Origin: Oikopleura dioica
Taxonomy: Eukaryota > Chordata > Appendicularia > Copelata > Oikopleuridae
Direction: 5' to 3'
Length of the DNA stretch: 64,000 nucleotides
Assembly: GCA_907165135.1 (NCBI GenBank)
Contig: OU015569.1
Location: forward strand, 11,532,501-11,596,500
Part shown: one piece after another, positions 1 through 11,060 of the stretch
How positions within the stretch are numbered: the first letter of the stretch is position 1
How the letters are laid out: every line of letters starts with the position of its first letter
Notes under the pieces: generated by a model
The model's database searches: none
Told to the model about the DNA's origin: nothing
What the model saw: the letters and a program-made list of their open reading frames with translations, nothing else
Position numbers and translations under genes: made by a program

Positions 1-702
1 AGGGTCCCTTGATTCGCTACTTACTGACTTGATACTGTTCCTGGCGAAATAAGGGCCCTAGAAAGTTGCCCTCTTCTCTCACAAAAAGCGTGTCCGAGTT
101 GCTCTGTAAATTAAATCAGCGCTCAACTCCAAAAGTTTCCGATTTTTGTGACTTTTAGCTCAAAAGATAGATTCTTAAATTCGATGTCAATACTGCCGCA
201 TATTATTTTCCGAAAAATATTGACCCCCTTCGTTCTTATTTTTTATCGATGATTTGGTTAAATGATGGTTAATTCTATTTCTAGTTTTGCACTTAAAGTT
301 AGCGACTTATTTTAATTAGGCTGATCAATTTGAATTAATTTTGAAACAAAAAAGATCATTGAAAATAAATCATGAAAAAAATCAAAAAACAAGAAATGTT
401 GAAATGACTTGGTAAAGAAGTCTTGTTCTTTCAAAATTTCATTCATTTTATTCAAATGCAGGAATTTATTCAGTTATAAGGAGCAGATGATCCTGTCTTC
501 GTTATCGGAACCAGAGTTCGAAATCTTTGGGAGCACGGAGGGAGCAGGAGCAGAGACTCTTTTTTTGACGCGATATATTGTCTCTTTCAGGGCTCTAAAT
601 CTGAGGCAAAAATCAAAATCCGGTCTGGTCTCTTTCTATAAAACCGCTCGGCCTAAAAATGAAAATGAATAATTCAATAAAATTAAGATCGTTCTCACTT
701 AC

Positions 703-815
703 CTTTGCATCTTCTCTTTCCCTGGTGAGCCTTTAGTCTATAACGCTCGTAGAACGCATAGCCACAGATTTCACAGGTAAATCGTTTTTCCTTCGTATGG
801 AATTCCTTCGTATTT
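703..815 (-). pseudogene. Isolated C2HC zinc-finger exon
   Basis: On the minus strand this stretch encodes RFTCEICGYAFYERYRLKAH followed by QGKRRC and then a GTAAGT donor. That is a zinc-finger spacing of C-x2-C-x12-H-x5-C. It lies only in copy A of the duplicated block, in the segment that copy B lacks. No further finger or neighbouring exon was recognised, so it is probably a captured exon fragment, though it could be one exon of a gene lying mostly outside the window. Confidence 0.5.
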
Positions 816-1188
816 TCTATAAAAAACAAAGAGCAGTAGACTGCCTTTACAAGCAGTTAACTGCTCCTTTTTCTTTATTTTTGGTTCATTTTATAAATAT
901 GAACTTATACGAATCCGATTTCTTTATATCCTCCTTCGCAGCTGGATCCAACCAGCTGTGGCGAATACATCCTAATTACTCGTCTTTGGTCGGGCAAATC
1001 TTTTAGATTTAATATTGATTGATCTTGAAGCTTTGAAATTGACTTTCTTGAGAAATAATAAAAATGATGAATATTCCCACTCTGATCCCTTGAAGTAAAA
1101 GGAAGTGTTAACTACGTCCTTGATCATGAAACTTGTGGCTTCCCTTGAGTCTGGCACGCCTCTTTTTCGTAGCTTGGGAGTGTTCTAG

Positions 1189-1359
1189 GATGCATTTCGC
1201 AATCTGGCAGCAGCATCGTTTTTCAATGTTGATAAAAAGGCATTTGTAAAGCCAGGACAGCCCATTATGGCTTTGGCTGGTGCTATTATCTCTTCCACTC
1301 TGGATCTAAACGCCCCTCGATATTTCTTTGTTGCATCACTCTATCAAAAAACAGATTAA
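1189..1359 (+). other. Exon-like ORF of unknown function, copy A
   Basis: A 56-codon frame starts right after a TTCTAG acceptor-like site and ends at TAA. It encodes DAFRNLAAASFF... with a PGQPIMALAGAII segment. The same frame is preserved in copy B at 4928-5098. The composition is protein-like, but I do not recognise the family and there is no start codon at its head. It may be a terminal exon, or chance coding in conserved promoter-proximal DNA. Confidence 0.3.
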
Positions 1360-1586
1360 TTCTATTCATCAAACTCAAAAAAGAAAGACAGAGCAAATCG
1401 CCTCAGAGCAGAATCATGACTGAAGAGCCCAGAAAAGGTTTGATCGAGCGCGAGGGAATGGACAGATAGAGAGCAATGAGAATCGAGTAGTTTTCCGTTC
1501 TCGTCACTACTAGCGCGCGCGTTTCCGCTCTTCCGCCTTCGTTTTTTTCTTTCGCTATTTTCTCACGTGATCAACCCCTGTAACAG

Positions 1587-2242
1587 CAAAATTTGTACGG
1601 GCGACTTTGGCCAGATGAAAACTTTGCCGTTTCGCATGATAAGCGTGGTATTCTTTCAATGGCTAATAAGGGACCCAACACCAATGGCAGTCAGTTCTTC
1701 ATTACTTTAGACAAGCGGCAAGATTTAGTTAAGGGTTACAGATCAAGACTCGGCTACCCTTGTAGAAACCTGAGTCAGGGTTCCGGAAGATCTTTTTAAA
1801 ATGGCTAACTGAGCTGCTTTTAATTAGAGATCTTTCGGAGCCCTGACTCAGTTTTTTACACACGTTGCCAAGCCGAGTTGCGGATATTTTTTTCTTATAA
1901 TCTCTTCAAATCAAAAATTAAAAGAAAAATTTTTTTGTCGACGCGAGGCCCTTAAGATTCCAAGAAAAATTTCTAAGATCAAAGGGGCTTGGGCCGATAT
2001 TTTATAGATTTTTGGGTCTAAGTCTAATTATTGATCTATTTTCGAGAAATGGTTTTAATATTAACTGCGCTTGAGACTAAGCTTGGTCGAGTAACCCGCT
2101 CTCAGATGGTGCGCATGTCGCTTTCGGCGAAGTGATAGACGGCCACGACGTACTCGATATTATTGAGGCAACAGGAGTGCCCGGCAGAGAGACCGGCCGC
2201 CCCAGTATGCTCGTCACTGTTTCTAACTCTGGTCTGCTTTGA
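1587..2242 (+). pseudogene. 5'-truncated cyclophilin (peptidyl-prolyl isomerase)
   Basis: Two exons encode the C-terminal half of a cyclophilin. Exon 1587-1734 carries the family core WPDEN...[19 protein letters not shown], and exon 2106-2242 carries DGAHVAFGEVIDG followed by a short tail and a TGA stop. The intron 1735-2105 is GT...AG and holds a palindromic element. The N-terminal ~75 residues, including the catalytic Arg region, are not found upstream: the preceding DNA is duplication copy A. Splicing from the copy A mini-exon (ATG near 1416) would enter the wrong frame. The equivalent of CypA Trp121 is not Trp, while the later His is kept. It is either a decayed fragment or a gene whose first exons were displaced. 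Confidence 0.75.
1738..1888. mobile_element. MITE-like palindrome in cyclophilin intron (GGCTCGGCAACC family)
   Basis: An imperfect inverted repeat of about 150 bp. The left arm reads ACTCGGCTACCCTTGTAGAA then CCTGAGTCAGGGTTCCGGAAGATC. The right arm is its reverse complement and ends TTGCCAAGCCGAGT. The same arms recur near 38190, 39533 and 41290. No ORF is present. This is a short non-autonomous DNA element by structure; its superfamily is not determined. Confidence 0.7.
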
Positions 2243-2337
2243 TTGGAACTCTCGTTATTTTTAAACTTTCCTTATTCTTATTTTAACAATTTGGCGTTTT
2301 CAGACTGAGTAATTCTCCCAACACACTTCTCGTAAAA

Positions 2338-2884
2338 ATGTCCGCCGTCGAGGAAGCCAAGACCGTCCCCACCACCGAAACCGTTGAAGAGTTGAAAGAA
2401 CAACAAAAACAAGGTAGAATTCATATCCAACCTCAGCATACTGAGAAGTAAACCTGGCATTACAGACCATTCATTTGAAAACCACTCTTCCTTGATTTCA
2501 ATTGATAGAAAATTTTTGTAGAAAATGGCAAAGCCGTGGAAGCATCAGGCGCAGCTGTGGAAGCAGTGAAAGAAGCGGCAACGGAAGAGGAGAAGCCCGC
2601 TGAACCCGCCGCCGAGGCAGAAGCGAAAGAAGAAGAAAAAGCGGAGGAAAAGGTCGAGGACGCTCCCAAAGAAGAAGAAAAGACGGAAGAAGCCGCCAAA
2701 GAGGAAGAAAAGTCCGAAGAAAAGGCTGAAAATGGCGACAAAGCCGGTAAGAAACACTTTCATGAAGAAAATGGGGGAGTTTTCCTCAAACAAAATTGAA
2801 TGCTCGTATTGACGGTTTTTAGGCGAGAAGCGCAAGGCAGAAAGCAAGGACGAGGACGAGCCAGCCGAGAAGAAGGCCGAGTAG
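2338..2884 (+). CDS. Prothymosin/parathymosin-like acidic nuclear protein
   Basis: Three exons (2338-2413, 2521-2744 and 2821-2884, ends approximate) give a protein of about 120 residues dominated by Glu, Lys and Ala. It starts MSAVEEAKTVPTTETVEELK, has long EEEK/EEAAKEEEK runs, and ends with a basic-acidic tail KRKAESKDEDEPAEKKAE. Composition and the lysine-rich C-terminal motif resemble the prothymosin/parathymosin family of disordered chromatin-associated proteins, but low complexity makes homology uncertain. A TTTTCAG acceptor lies about 26 bases before the ATG, and the cyclophilin stop is only 95 bases upstream, as expected for a downstream operon gene. The minus strand is also open here because of the repetitive codons; I regard that as a shadow. 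Confidence 0.65.
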
Positions 2885-3487
2885 ACTAGCGAGCATCAAC
2901 GCCAGTGCCAGTAATTCCAGGCCCCTCAATTATAAAACAACACCTCCCCTCCCCCTATTTCTAAACCCACCCTGATCGTACTCTGTGTCTGATTCGTTTT
3001 ATTATTTTTATTTTTCCTCCGCGTCAAATTCATTTTATTAAAAAAAGCGTCGCTTTCGGGGCACCATCTAAAATGACCCTAAGAGCTGTTCTAAGGGACT
3101 CCTCTCACTCCTTTTCAATTCTCTCAATCTGAATCTACCCGGTCTTGTTTACTTCTATACGCCCTGTTCATAAACCTGCCGTAAAAATCTCTCTCTGGTT
3201 CAATTCAATGAGCTGAAGTTACAATCACAGTAAACCTCTCCTAACAAATTCGAAGCAAACTTACAGTCGACTTACAGCTGTTAAAAAAACCACCCATCCA
3301 CCCTGCCAGCAAACTTTTTCGTTCTTTCGTTCTCGTTTTTTCCAAAACATTTTTAAATTTGAATTGTATACCCTTAATTCCGCGTAATCAGCGTAATCGG
3401 CTCCACGCAAAATTGAGGGAGAAATCAACGAGGAGTATCTCCATTGTGGGAGATCGTTCAGGTCTACTTTCCACCCTAGATCTAATT
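2885..3487. other. Intergenic, no gene seen
   Basis: AT-rich 3' flank of the acidic-protein gene and spacer before duplication copy B. No ORF, tRNA or clear repeat was recognised. Confidence 0.6.
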
Positions 3488-5184
3488 AGGGACCCTTGAT
3501 TCGCTACTTACTGACTTGATACTGTTCCTGGCGAAACAAGGGCCCTAGAAAGTTGCTCTCTTCTCTCACAAAAAGCGTGTCCGAGTTGCTCTGTAAATTA
3601 AATCAGCGCTCAACTCCAAAAGTTTCCGATTTTTGTGACTTTTAGCTCAAAAGATAGATTCTTAAATTCGATGTCAATACTGCCGCATATTATTTTCCGA
3701 AAAATATTGACCCCCTTCGTTCTTATTTTTTATCGATGATTTGGTTAAATGATGGTTAATTCTATTTCTAGTTTTGCACTTAAAGTTAGCGACTTATTTT
3801 AATTAGGCTGATCAATTTGAATTAATTTTGAAACAAAAAAGATCATTGAAAATAAATCATGAAAAAAATCAAAAAACAAGAAATGTTGAAATGACAGTGT
3901 TCTTTCAAAATTTCACTCTTTTATTCAAATGCAGGAATTTATTCAGTTATCAGGAGCAGATGATCCTGTCTTCGTTATCGGAACCAGAGTTCGAAATCTT
4001 TGAGAACGGAAGGAGCAGGAGCACAGGTTTCTGGGGCTTAGATCTCCCAATTAACCCGTTAACTGGGCATCCGATCTTATGCGTTAACGGGCGCGTGGCT
4101 GTCTTTTTTGAGTGTGGTGCGAAGTGGGATTTTTTTGGTGTTTATAGAATATGTTTCTTTTCCTGAGTCTCGATTTTAAATTTGTCAGGCACTGTGCGAT
4201 CCGTACTAAGGGGCCTGAGTCAGCCTTTGGTTGCCGTGCCCATGCCCCTACCTTTACCGGCAAAATCTTTAACGCGAATACAACGTGGAGCCAGCTGAAA
4301 AGGTGAGGTGAGTGAAGTGATAATAATTCACTATTGATCACTTTCGAAAAAGTGCACCCTAAAGTGAGGTGATTTGGAACCCTGATTTAAACTAACGGGC
4401 TCAAAAGTCTCAAATAAAATTGGAATATAGGATTCGTCTAACGCGGTTTTATAAACAAAAGACTTTTTTTCCTATTATAATTTCATTTATTAAGTTATTT
4501 TGTAGTACAGTATTCACATGGAACACAGTAATACTCATAATGTTAAAAAACACAGAGCAGTAGACGACCTTTACAAGCAGTTTACTGCTCCTTTTTCTTT
4601 AATTTTGGTTCATTTTATAAATATGGAACTTATACGAATCCGATTTCTTTATATACTCCTTCGCAGCTGGATCCAACCAGCTGTGGCGAATACATCCTAA
4701 TTACTCCTCTTTGGTCGGGCAAATCTTTTAGATTTAATATTGATTGATCTTGAAGCTTTGAAATTGTCAATTTCAAATTGACTTTCTTGAGAAATAATAA
4801 AGATGATGAATATTCCCACTCTGATCCCCTGAAGTAAAAGGAAGTGTTAACTACGTCCTTGATCATGAAAATTGTGGCTTCCCTTGAGTCTGGCACGCCT
4901 CTTTTTCGTAGCTTGGGAGTGTTCTAGGATGCATTTCGCAATCTGGCAGCAGCATCGTTTTTCAATGTTGATAAAAAGGCATTTGTAAAGCCAGGACAGC
5001 CCATTATGGCTTTGGCTGGTGCTATTATCTCTTCCACTCTGGATCTAAACGCCCCTCGATATTTCTTTGTTGCATCACTCTATCAAAAAACAGATTAATT
5101 CTATTCATCAAACTCGAAAAAAGAAAGACAGAGCAAATCGCCTCAGAGCAGAATCATGACTGAAGAGCCCAGAAAAGGTTTGAT
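3488..5184. repeat. Segmental duplication, copy B (AMPD promoter and first exon)
   Basis: Direct repeat of 1-1444, about 3.5 kb downstream. It keeps the exon-like ORF at 4928-5098 and ends with the mini-exon beginning ATGACTGAAGAGCCC at 5156, which can splice in frame into the AMP deaminase gene. The internal segment 4010-4550 replaces the zinc-finger part of copy A. Confidence 0.9.
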
Positions 5185-8100
5185 ACAACAACTTTAGGGG
5201 GTAGTCAACTCCGGGTAGACATCAAGATTCGTATTTTTGAGATGAATTTTCTACCACCCTAAATAGAGTGGCAATCTTTTTTCTGCTGAAAATTAACTGC
5301 AGGGCATCATCGAGTTCCTGTTATTGAGAAAATTTATTGTTCCAAGAGTTTCACCAAAAGGGTATATTTTGAAGAGCAACCCTTACCCTAACCCTTCAAT
5401 AAAAGTATGAAGCCTGACCCTTAACCTACCCTTAGGCTTAGATCTCTTGAGTAAGGAAAGTATATTGAAGAAAAGCGCTCAATTAAGTCAAGAATGATAA
5501 GTTAGTCTCCCCGAAAATACGATCTTGATGTCTACCCGTTGGATAAAAATTCATTGCGACTAAAGAAAAATTTTTCTGGCCAGATCATCCAGTAGTTTTT
5601 TCTTCAGAATTCAAGCGTCCGCCGATGCTCAATCGCCGGATGCGCACAATGTCCAAGGAAAGAGTCGTCTCTAGAACTCCTTTCAGTAAACAAGCATAGC
5701 CTTAAACTTTGGTGTTGAGCATGAAGTGGTTTCAACTTTGCAAGGGCAAAGCAAAAAAAGTCGAAGATGAGCCCGAGCAGAGTTTTTTCGGTTCAAAATC
5801 GAACTTGAAAAGCGCTAAGAAGCAGAAACCGCAAAAGAGACAGACATATGTGAATTTCAAGAGAGACTCTCAACAGCCAGAAATCGGGCCAGAAATCAAC
5901 GAGAGAGTGAAATGGGCAGCAAACAATCGGGCACCAACACACTGCACTTCCGACTACATGAAAATCGCACAGAAAATGATGGAAACGGTAAGAACTGGAT
6001 TTATAAAATTGGCCTTTATATCTTTGCTTAGTCAACTGTCGGGGCTGAGAAATCCTCGATCTCGAGCAACGAAGACAGCGAGGACGAGTACGAAGATGGA
6101 GGCGAGGTGTTTGACATGCCACTTCAACACGCACAGGAAGAAAAGAAACGACACAGAAAAACCGTGCTCAAATCTGTGGGCGTCGACATCAACAAGAACA
6201 TCATCCATGATTTCCATCGAATTCAAATTACTGGACAAGTACGCGGCTTTTGACTTTCTCGGTTGCTAAAAGGATTTTTTAGAGGGACGAAAACAGCAAG
6301 GACTACAAAACTGCTTCTGGATTGATTTTGGATGCTCTGCGGCTTCGGGAAAAATATGCGGCTATGGCTGGTCAATCTTATCATCCAACAACCTCCAGGC
6401 AGAGTTTCAAATATTCAGCTCGAGCTTAGCAAGAACTACAGCTCATTTGCAACTCTTCGATCAGATGGCTCCGACGAGTCGAAGGAGGAAAACCAGAGCA
6501 GCACTATGAACGAATCATCGCCGAGCGAGTAAGTTCAGCACACAAAGTTCAATCCTTGTAAATTTGTAATTGCAAACAGCGATTATTTAAATTTTACTAG
6601 AATTTCTCAGTCGACGGGAGTTACGAGCAGCCCTACATTGGCGATTGGAAGCAAGGGATCAAGCCCAATCTCAACTGGAGCTTCAAAATGCGCAATGGAA
6701 CGCTGGAGATTTACTCTTCCGAAGAAGACATGGAGGTGGGTGCGGCTAGCGACGATTTCATTTATCCAGATGTTCACGAATTCGTCGAAGATCAAGCTCT
6801 TGTTATGGCGATGATGGCGAACGGCCCGTGCAAGACATTTTGCTACGAACGGCTTACTGTAAGTTTCGACATATAACAAGAAAACAACGCTTGAAATTGT
6901 AGTACTTGGAAGGCAAATTCAAACTGCACGAATTGATGAATGGCGCTTCCGAAAAACTGCTCAAAAGGAATGCCCCCATCGCGATTTTTACAACTGTCGC
7001 AAGGTCGACACTCATATTCACGCGTCTGCTTGCATGAATCAAAAGCATCTGCTCAAGTTTATCAAGAAAACGCTAGAAGAAGACGCCAACAGAAAAGTCT
7101 GCATCGACAAGGCCTCTGGAGATGAGCTCACTTTGTCTCAAGGTAATTTCATTTTCTCGGAAAATAGTTGGCGCAAACGATAATTGTACGAGGAAAATTG
7201 ATTAGTTGATTGAAAAAATATTTTAAGTGTTTTCTCAATTGAACGTAAACGCGTACGATTTGACCGTCGACTCTCTCGATTGCCATGCCGATCGCAACAT
7301 CTACCACCGCTTCGACAACTTCAACGCAAAATACAACCCAATGGGCGTCGGTCTCCTCCGAGAAATCTACATCAAGACGAACAATTTCATCCAGGGAGAA
7401 TACTTTGCCGAAATTATCAAAGAAATGATGCGCGATTTGGAGGCGCAAAAGTACGTTTTCGCCGAACTACGATTGTCGGTTTATGGCGTTTCTTACAACG
7501 AGTTCTCCGACTTGGCAAAATGGGCTGTCAATCATAACGTAAAATAAGCGCTAGAAACAGAGCTGATCATTCATTAGGTCTATTCCCCGCATGTTCGCTG
7601 GCTAATCCAGGTTCCTCGAATTTACGACATCATTTCCAAATCCGGCAAAATCGCCAACTTCGGCGAATATTTGAACAACGTTTTCACCCCCGTTTTGGAA
7701 GCTTCAATCAACCCACAGAATCACCCCGAGCTGGCCAAGTTCTTGGAACATGTTTCCGGATTCGACTCTGTCGACGATGAGTCAAAGCCCGAGTCGCATT
7801 TCTTCTCCAATGATACTGTAATCTCTCCCATCAATAGTGTTAAATTCAAAAACTAGTTCAGCCGAATCCCGAGAACTGGACGCAGCGAGAAAATCCGCCA
7901 TATTCTTATTACCAGTGGTACATGTTCGCCAACATTTCTGTCATCAACCAGGTACAGTAGTTTCTACTACAGGCCTTTTTAACCGACTTCTTAGGTCCGA
8001 AAAAGTAGGGGGATGAACACTTTCAACTTGCGCCCGCATTGTGGAGAAGCAGGAGCATTCCATCATCTTTGGTAAGTTTACATCGGCTCAAATTGCAGCT

Positions 8101-8791
8101 ACTGCAACTCATTACTTACTAGCACGGCATTCCTTCTCGCTGAAAACATTGCTCACGGTCTCAATTTGAAAAAGGTCCCTGTCATGGAGTACCTCTACTA
8201 TCTTGGTAAGCAACCGAGTTCGATCCCTTCCTCAATTATTTTCCAAGCTCAAGTTGGAATTTGCATGTCGCCCTTGTCAAACAACCATCTCTTCTTGGAC
8301 TACCAAAAGTCACCACTTGGTAAAAACGGCTTCGAAGCTTCGATTTTAAAGTAAAACTTCAGAGAGCTACTTGAGAAGAGGGCTGAATATTTCGCTTTCG
8401 ACAGATGATCCGCTGCAATTTCACTTTACAAAAGAGCCCTTGATGGAAGAATATTCCATCGCAGCACAAGGTATGAACCGTTTTCTTGTTCTTTGCCAAG
8501 CAATCTCTATCTAGTCTGGAAACTGGCGGGAGTAGACATGTGCGAGATCGCCCGCAACTCTTGCTACCACTCCGGCTTCGATCAAAAAACAAAAGCCTAC
8601 TGGCTTGGAGAGAATTTCAACTCGGAAGGGATCAACGGCAACGATCCGAGAAAAACAAATGTGCCGGATATTCGACTGCAGTATCGATACGAGGTAATCA
8701 TTTTCAAAAAGCATTATCCACAACCTAATTTTTAAAGACGCTAGTTGCTGAGCTGGAACACGCGCTGAGTCCGATGATGCCAAAGAAGTAG
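5156..8791 (+). CDS. AMP deaminase (AMPD2-like)
   Basis: AMP to IMP deamination in purine nucleotide recycling; cytosolic. The exons cover the whole family core: N-terminal QSYHPTTSR, the metal-binding [77 protein letters not shown] and TNVPDIR, ending at TAG 8789-8791. About a dozen introns are 40-60 bases, GT...AG. The start is probably ATG 5156 (MTEEPRK spliced to EFKRPPMLN); the alternative is ATG 5721. Two oddities. An in-frame TAG at 6427-6429 needs a further intron (best 6404-6496, 93 bases, frame-preserving). At 6952-6956 an A5 run appears one A short: with six As the frame reads on into [13 protein letters not shown], and as given it shifts. Conservation everywhere else suggests a working gene. 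Confidence 0.93.
5195..5545. mobile_element. Palindromic element in AMPD first intron
   Basis: Inverted arms GGGTAGACATCAAGATTCGT (from about 5214) and ACGATCTTGATGTCTACCC (ending about 5539) flank roughly 280 bases of AT-rich, ORF-free DNA. This is MITE-like. It lies between the MTEEPRK exon and the next exon at 5608, and is absent after copy A, so it marks where the two duplicated blocks part. Confidence 0.6.
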
Positions 8792-9463
8792 CGAAAAAAA
8801 GAGACAAGGAAGATAAAATTACGGACAAACAGTTATTTATAACATGCCTGAACAACTTGCCGCACTTTGCTTGAACAATGAACACTATTTAAATAAAAAA
8901 GCATGAGCATTAATATTTTTAATTTTCAAAAATGTGACGAGTTTTATTGAAAAGTAGAACGTATTACTGATGCTACAAGTAAGGGGCTGTAGGATTGAAT
9001 GATTGAAAACAATTTTTTAACAGATTTTCGGGCGTTTTATGGAACTTTCAAGAAGAGCTAAAATTTTTCGTAAAGTCGATATCGTTACAAAAAAATCCTT
9101 TTTTTGGAATCAAGGAAGAGAACCATAATTTGCCTACGAGACTACTTGGCAGCGCCTACGCTTGGTTGTGACTCGCGAGTATAAGCGAACCATTGCCCGC
9201 TTGAATTTTGACTCGAAAAACGTCGCAATTTCATTTCGAAAAAAGAGCCCCAGGCGCGTGCGCTGGAAAATTTCTCAGAGCAGGATTTTAAAATTTGGAT
9301 CTATTGAAGATTGACTTACAGTGAAATTCTAGCAGATCTTTTTCGTAAACTTGAAAAAAATTCTAGAGTCAAGTTAATTTGAAGCCGAGTTCATTTTAAA
9401 AAATTTCGTCGTTTTTTCCTTTTGAAGCGATTGAAACTGGCGTTTTCTAGCATCTCCTTCACC
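8792..9463. other. Intergenic between AMPD and tRNA-Ser
   Basis: Contains an AATAAA-type signal near 8893 suited to the AMPD 3' end. Otherwise AT-rich DNA with no recognised gene. Confidence 0.6.
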
Positions 9464-9545
9464 GCGAGTTTGTCCGAGTGGTTAAGGAGTCTGACTCGAA
9501 ATCAGATGGGCTCTGCCCGCACAGGTTCGAATCCTGTAGCTCGCG
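9464..9545 (+). tRNA. tRNA-Ser (CGA)
   Basis: 82 nt with a full cloverleaf: acceptor GCGAGTT paired with AGCTCGC (one G-T), anticodon stem TCTGA/TCAGA around the loop CTCGAAA, a long variable arm typical of class II serine tRNA, and the B box GGTTCGAATCC. A T-run (CTTTTTC) just downstream fits Pol III termination. No CCA is encoded, as normal for eukaryotes. It sits immediately before the rearranged cassette region. Confidence 0.95.
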
Positions 9546-9974
9546 CGCTTTTTCTAGCGCCAGATAGAAGGGATTCGCCTTTTTAGCGCTCTCAAGCTAA
9601 AATGAAAAGCCGCGTGGCGGCATTTTTAAAAACGAAGCCGCGGCGCGGCTATGTCAAAATTATCTTTTTGATGTTTTCTAACCTGACTTAGGTTTTCTTT
9701 TTTGCAGTAAAAGCTACAGTAAGAGCGCTTCCTGAATTACAGACACTTTCACCGGCGTCTGCTTCATGTCGGTTTCCATCTTCGCCAAGGCCTTCTCCAC
9801 TCGTTTTCCTCAAAGTCTTTTAATCAAATCAATTTCTTCAATTAATTGAATCAGAATCTATGATTTCAGAGCCTTGACAAGAATCCACAAATGTTTCATC
9901 AAACTTATTTCTTATTTCAAGAGACTGTAACTAACAGTCGTTAAAACGATCTAATAATAAATGATTCGACAAAG

Positions 9975-10952
9975 GGGTAGTCCACTTTGTGTCGGGGTCA
10001 AAACTTCGCAGCTGGAAAGAACGGGCAGGATCTCCAGCGGAGCAAATAGGATGCAAGGGCTCGCCGATATGTGCGAAGTCCTGCAGAGACTGCTCTCAGC
10101 GCAAAGTCAGAGCTGCACTTGGCACGAGAATTGTTAGCCATTGAGTAAATATGATCACAAAGCATATTGAGTCCAAGATCTGGATCAAGCTCAGCCGCGG
10201 ATAAGCCTAAAAATGCCCAAAAATATAAATTTGTCGCATCTTGTAGATTCCGATTGGCGTCAAAATTGTTAAATAAGCCAAGAGCACAATTTTTTTAGAA
10301 ATATTACTGCCTGTACTGAATGAACCAGCAGAAATCGGGGCAGTCATCTTTGCAATAATAACAAAATCCTGCCCTTTTCTTATTTTCTGATTTTTTTCGA
10401 TTTTTTTGTTGCTTTTATACCGAATGAATGTAGAAACTATTATATTTTCGTAAATCCATGAATTTCCTGAGAATAGGCGAAAATAAGGGTTGATTCGTTT
10501 AATAACAAGATCTTTACTTGATTATGATTGATTAATGATAACCACATTTTTCATAAAAGTAATTTTGGTACGTACGAGGCTCATTTAGTTTAAAACCGTA
10601 TTTGGGGTCTTTATAAGTCAATTTTGACACCAAAATCGGAATCTACGCCGTCGATTACCCCACTGGGCAGGATTAGACCAACTTTTATTTTTGAGTCTTT
10701 CATATCTTCACTTTTGAGGCTTATCCGCGCCTGAGCTTGATCCTGATCTTGGGCTCAATGTGCCCTGTGATCATATTTACTTAATGGCTAACACATCTCG
10801 TGCCGAGTGCAGCTCCGACTTTGCGCTGAGAGCAGTCTCTGCAGGAGTTCGCACATATCGGCGAGCCCTTGCATCCTATTTGCTCGGCTGGAGATCCTGC
10901 CCGTTTTTTCCAGGTGCGAAGTTTTGACCCCGACACAAAGTGGAGTGTGCCT
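9975..10952. mobile_element. Non-autonomous hAT-type fold-back element
   Basis: 978 bp, flanked on both sides by CGACAAAG (9967-9974 and 10953-10960), an 8 bp target duplication. The uninterrupted site is seen at 17865-17880 and, inverted, near 15010, so the insertion boundaries are exact. The two ends form inverted repeats of at least 230 bp, with similarity reaching about 300 bp; the shared core begins CCACTTTGTGTCGGGGTC. The very tips differ (GGGTAGTCC versus AGGCACACTCC). No transposase ORF is present. An 8 bp duplication fits the hAT superfamily; other 8 bp families are possible. Confidence 0.88.
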
Positions 10953-11060
10953 CGACAAAGTCTACTATTAATAAAACAACAAGAATAATACATGAAACCT
11001 TAATATTTTCTAAAAAAAAACTTACTCAGCAAAAACCGGTTGTTATAACCGATTGTTGTC

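Larger units (their letters stand above)
1..1444. repeat. Segmental duplication, copy A (of AMPD 5' region)
   Basis: Nearly identical to 3488-5184, in the same orientation. The match runs from the GGGxCCCTTGATTCGC start to the short exon-like MTEEPRK stretch (ATG near 1416), then stops abruptly at about 1444. The copies differ by scattered substitutions and by an internal stretch (about 545-830 here, 4010-4550 in copy B) that is unrelated. Copy B leads into the AMP deaminase gene, so copy A is probably a transplanted promoter and first exon placed in front of a cyclophilin fragment. The window starts inside or at the edge of this copy, so its true left end is unknown. Confidence 0.9.

Noticed and set aside
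1731-2106. Apparent non-canonical GT-CA or TT-AG intron in the cyclophilin
   Set aside because: Using the next GT (1735-1736) as donor gives a normal GT...AG intron and an in-frame DLVKDGAHVAFGEV junction, so no unusual splice site is needed.
2460-2847. Minus-strand ORFs rich in Ser/Phe opposite the acidic protein
   Set aside because: Mirror of GAA/GAG/AAG codon repeats on the plus strand; no independent signal.
4084-4341. 85-codon minus-strand ORF in duplication copy B
   Set aside because: Lies in the non-shared part of the block, with no recognisable motif or splice context.
6427-6429. TAG readthrough or recoding in AMP deaminase
   Set aside because: No recoding signal seen, and a 93-base frame-preserving intron removes the codon.
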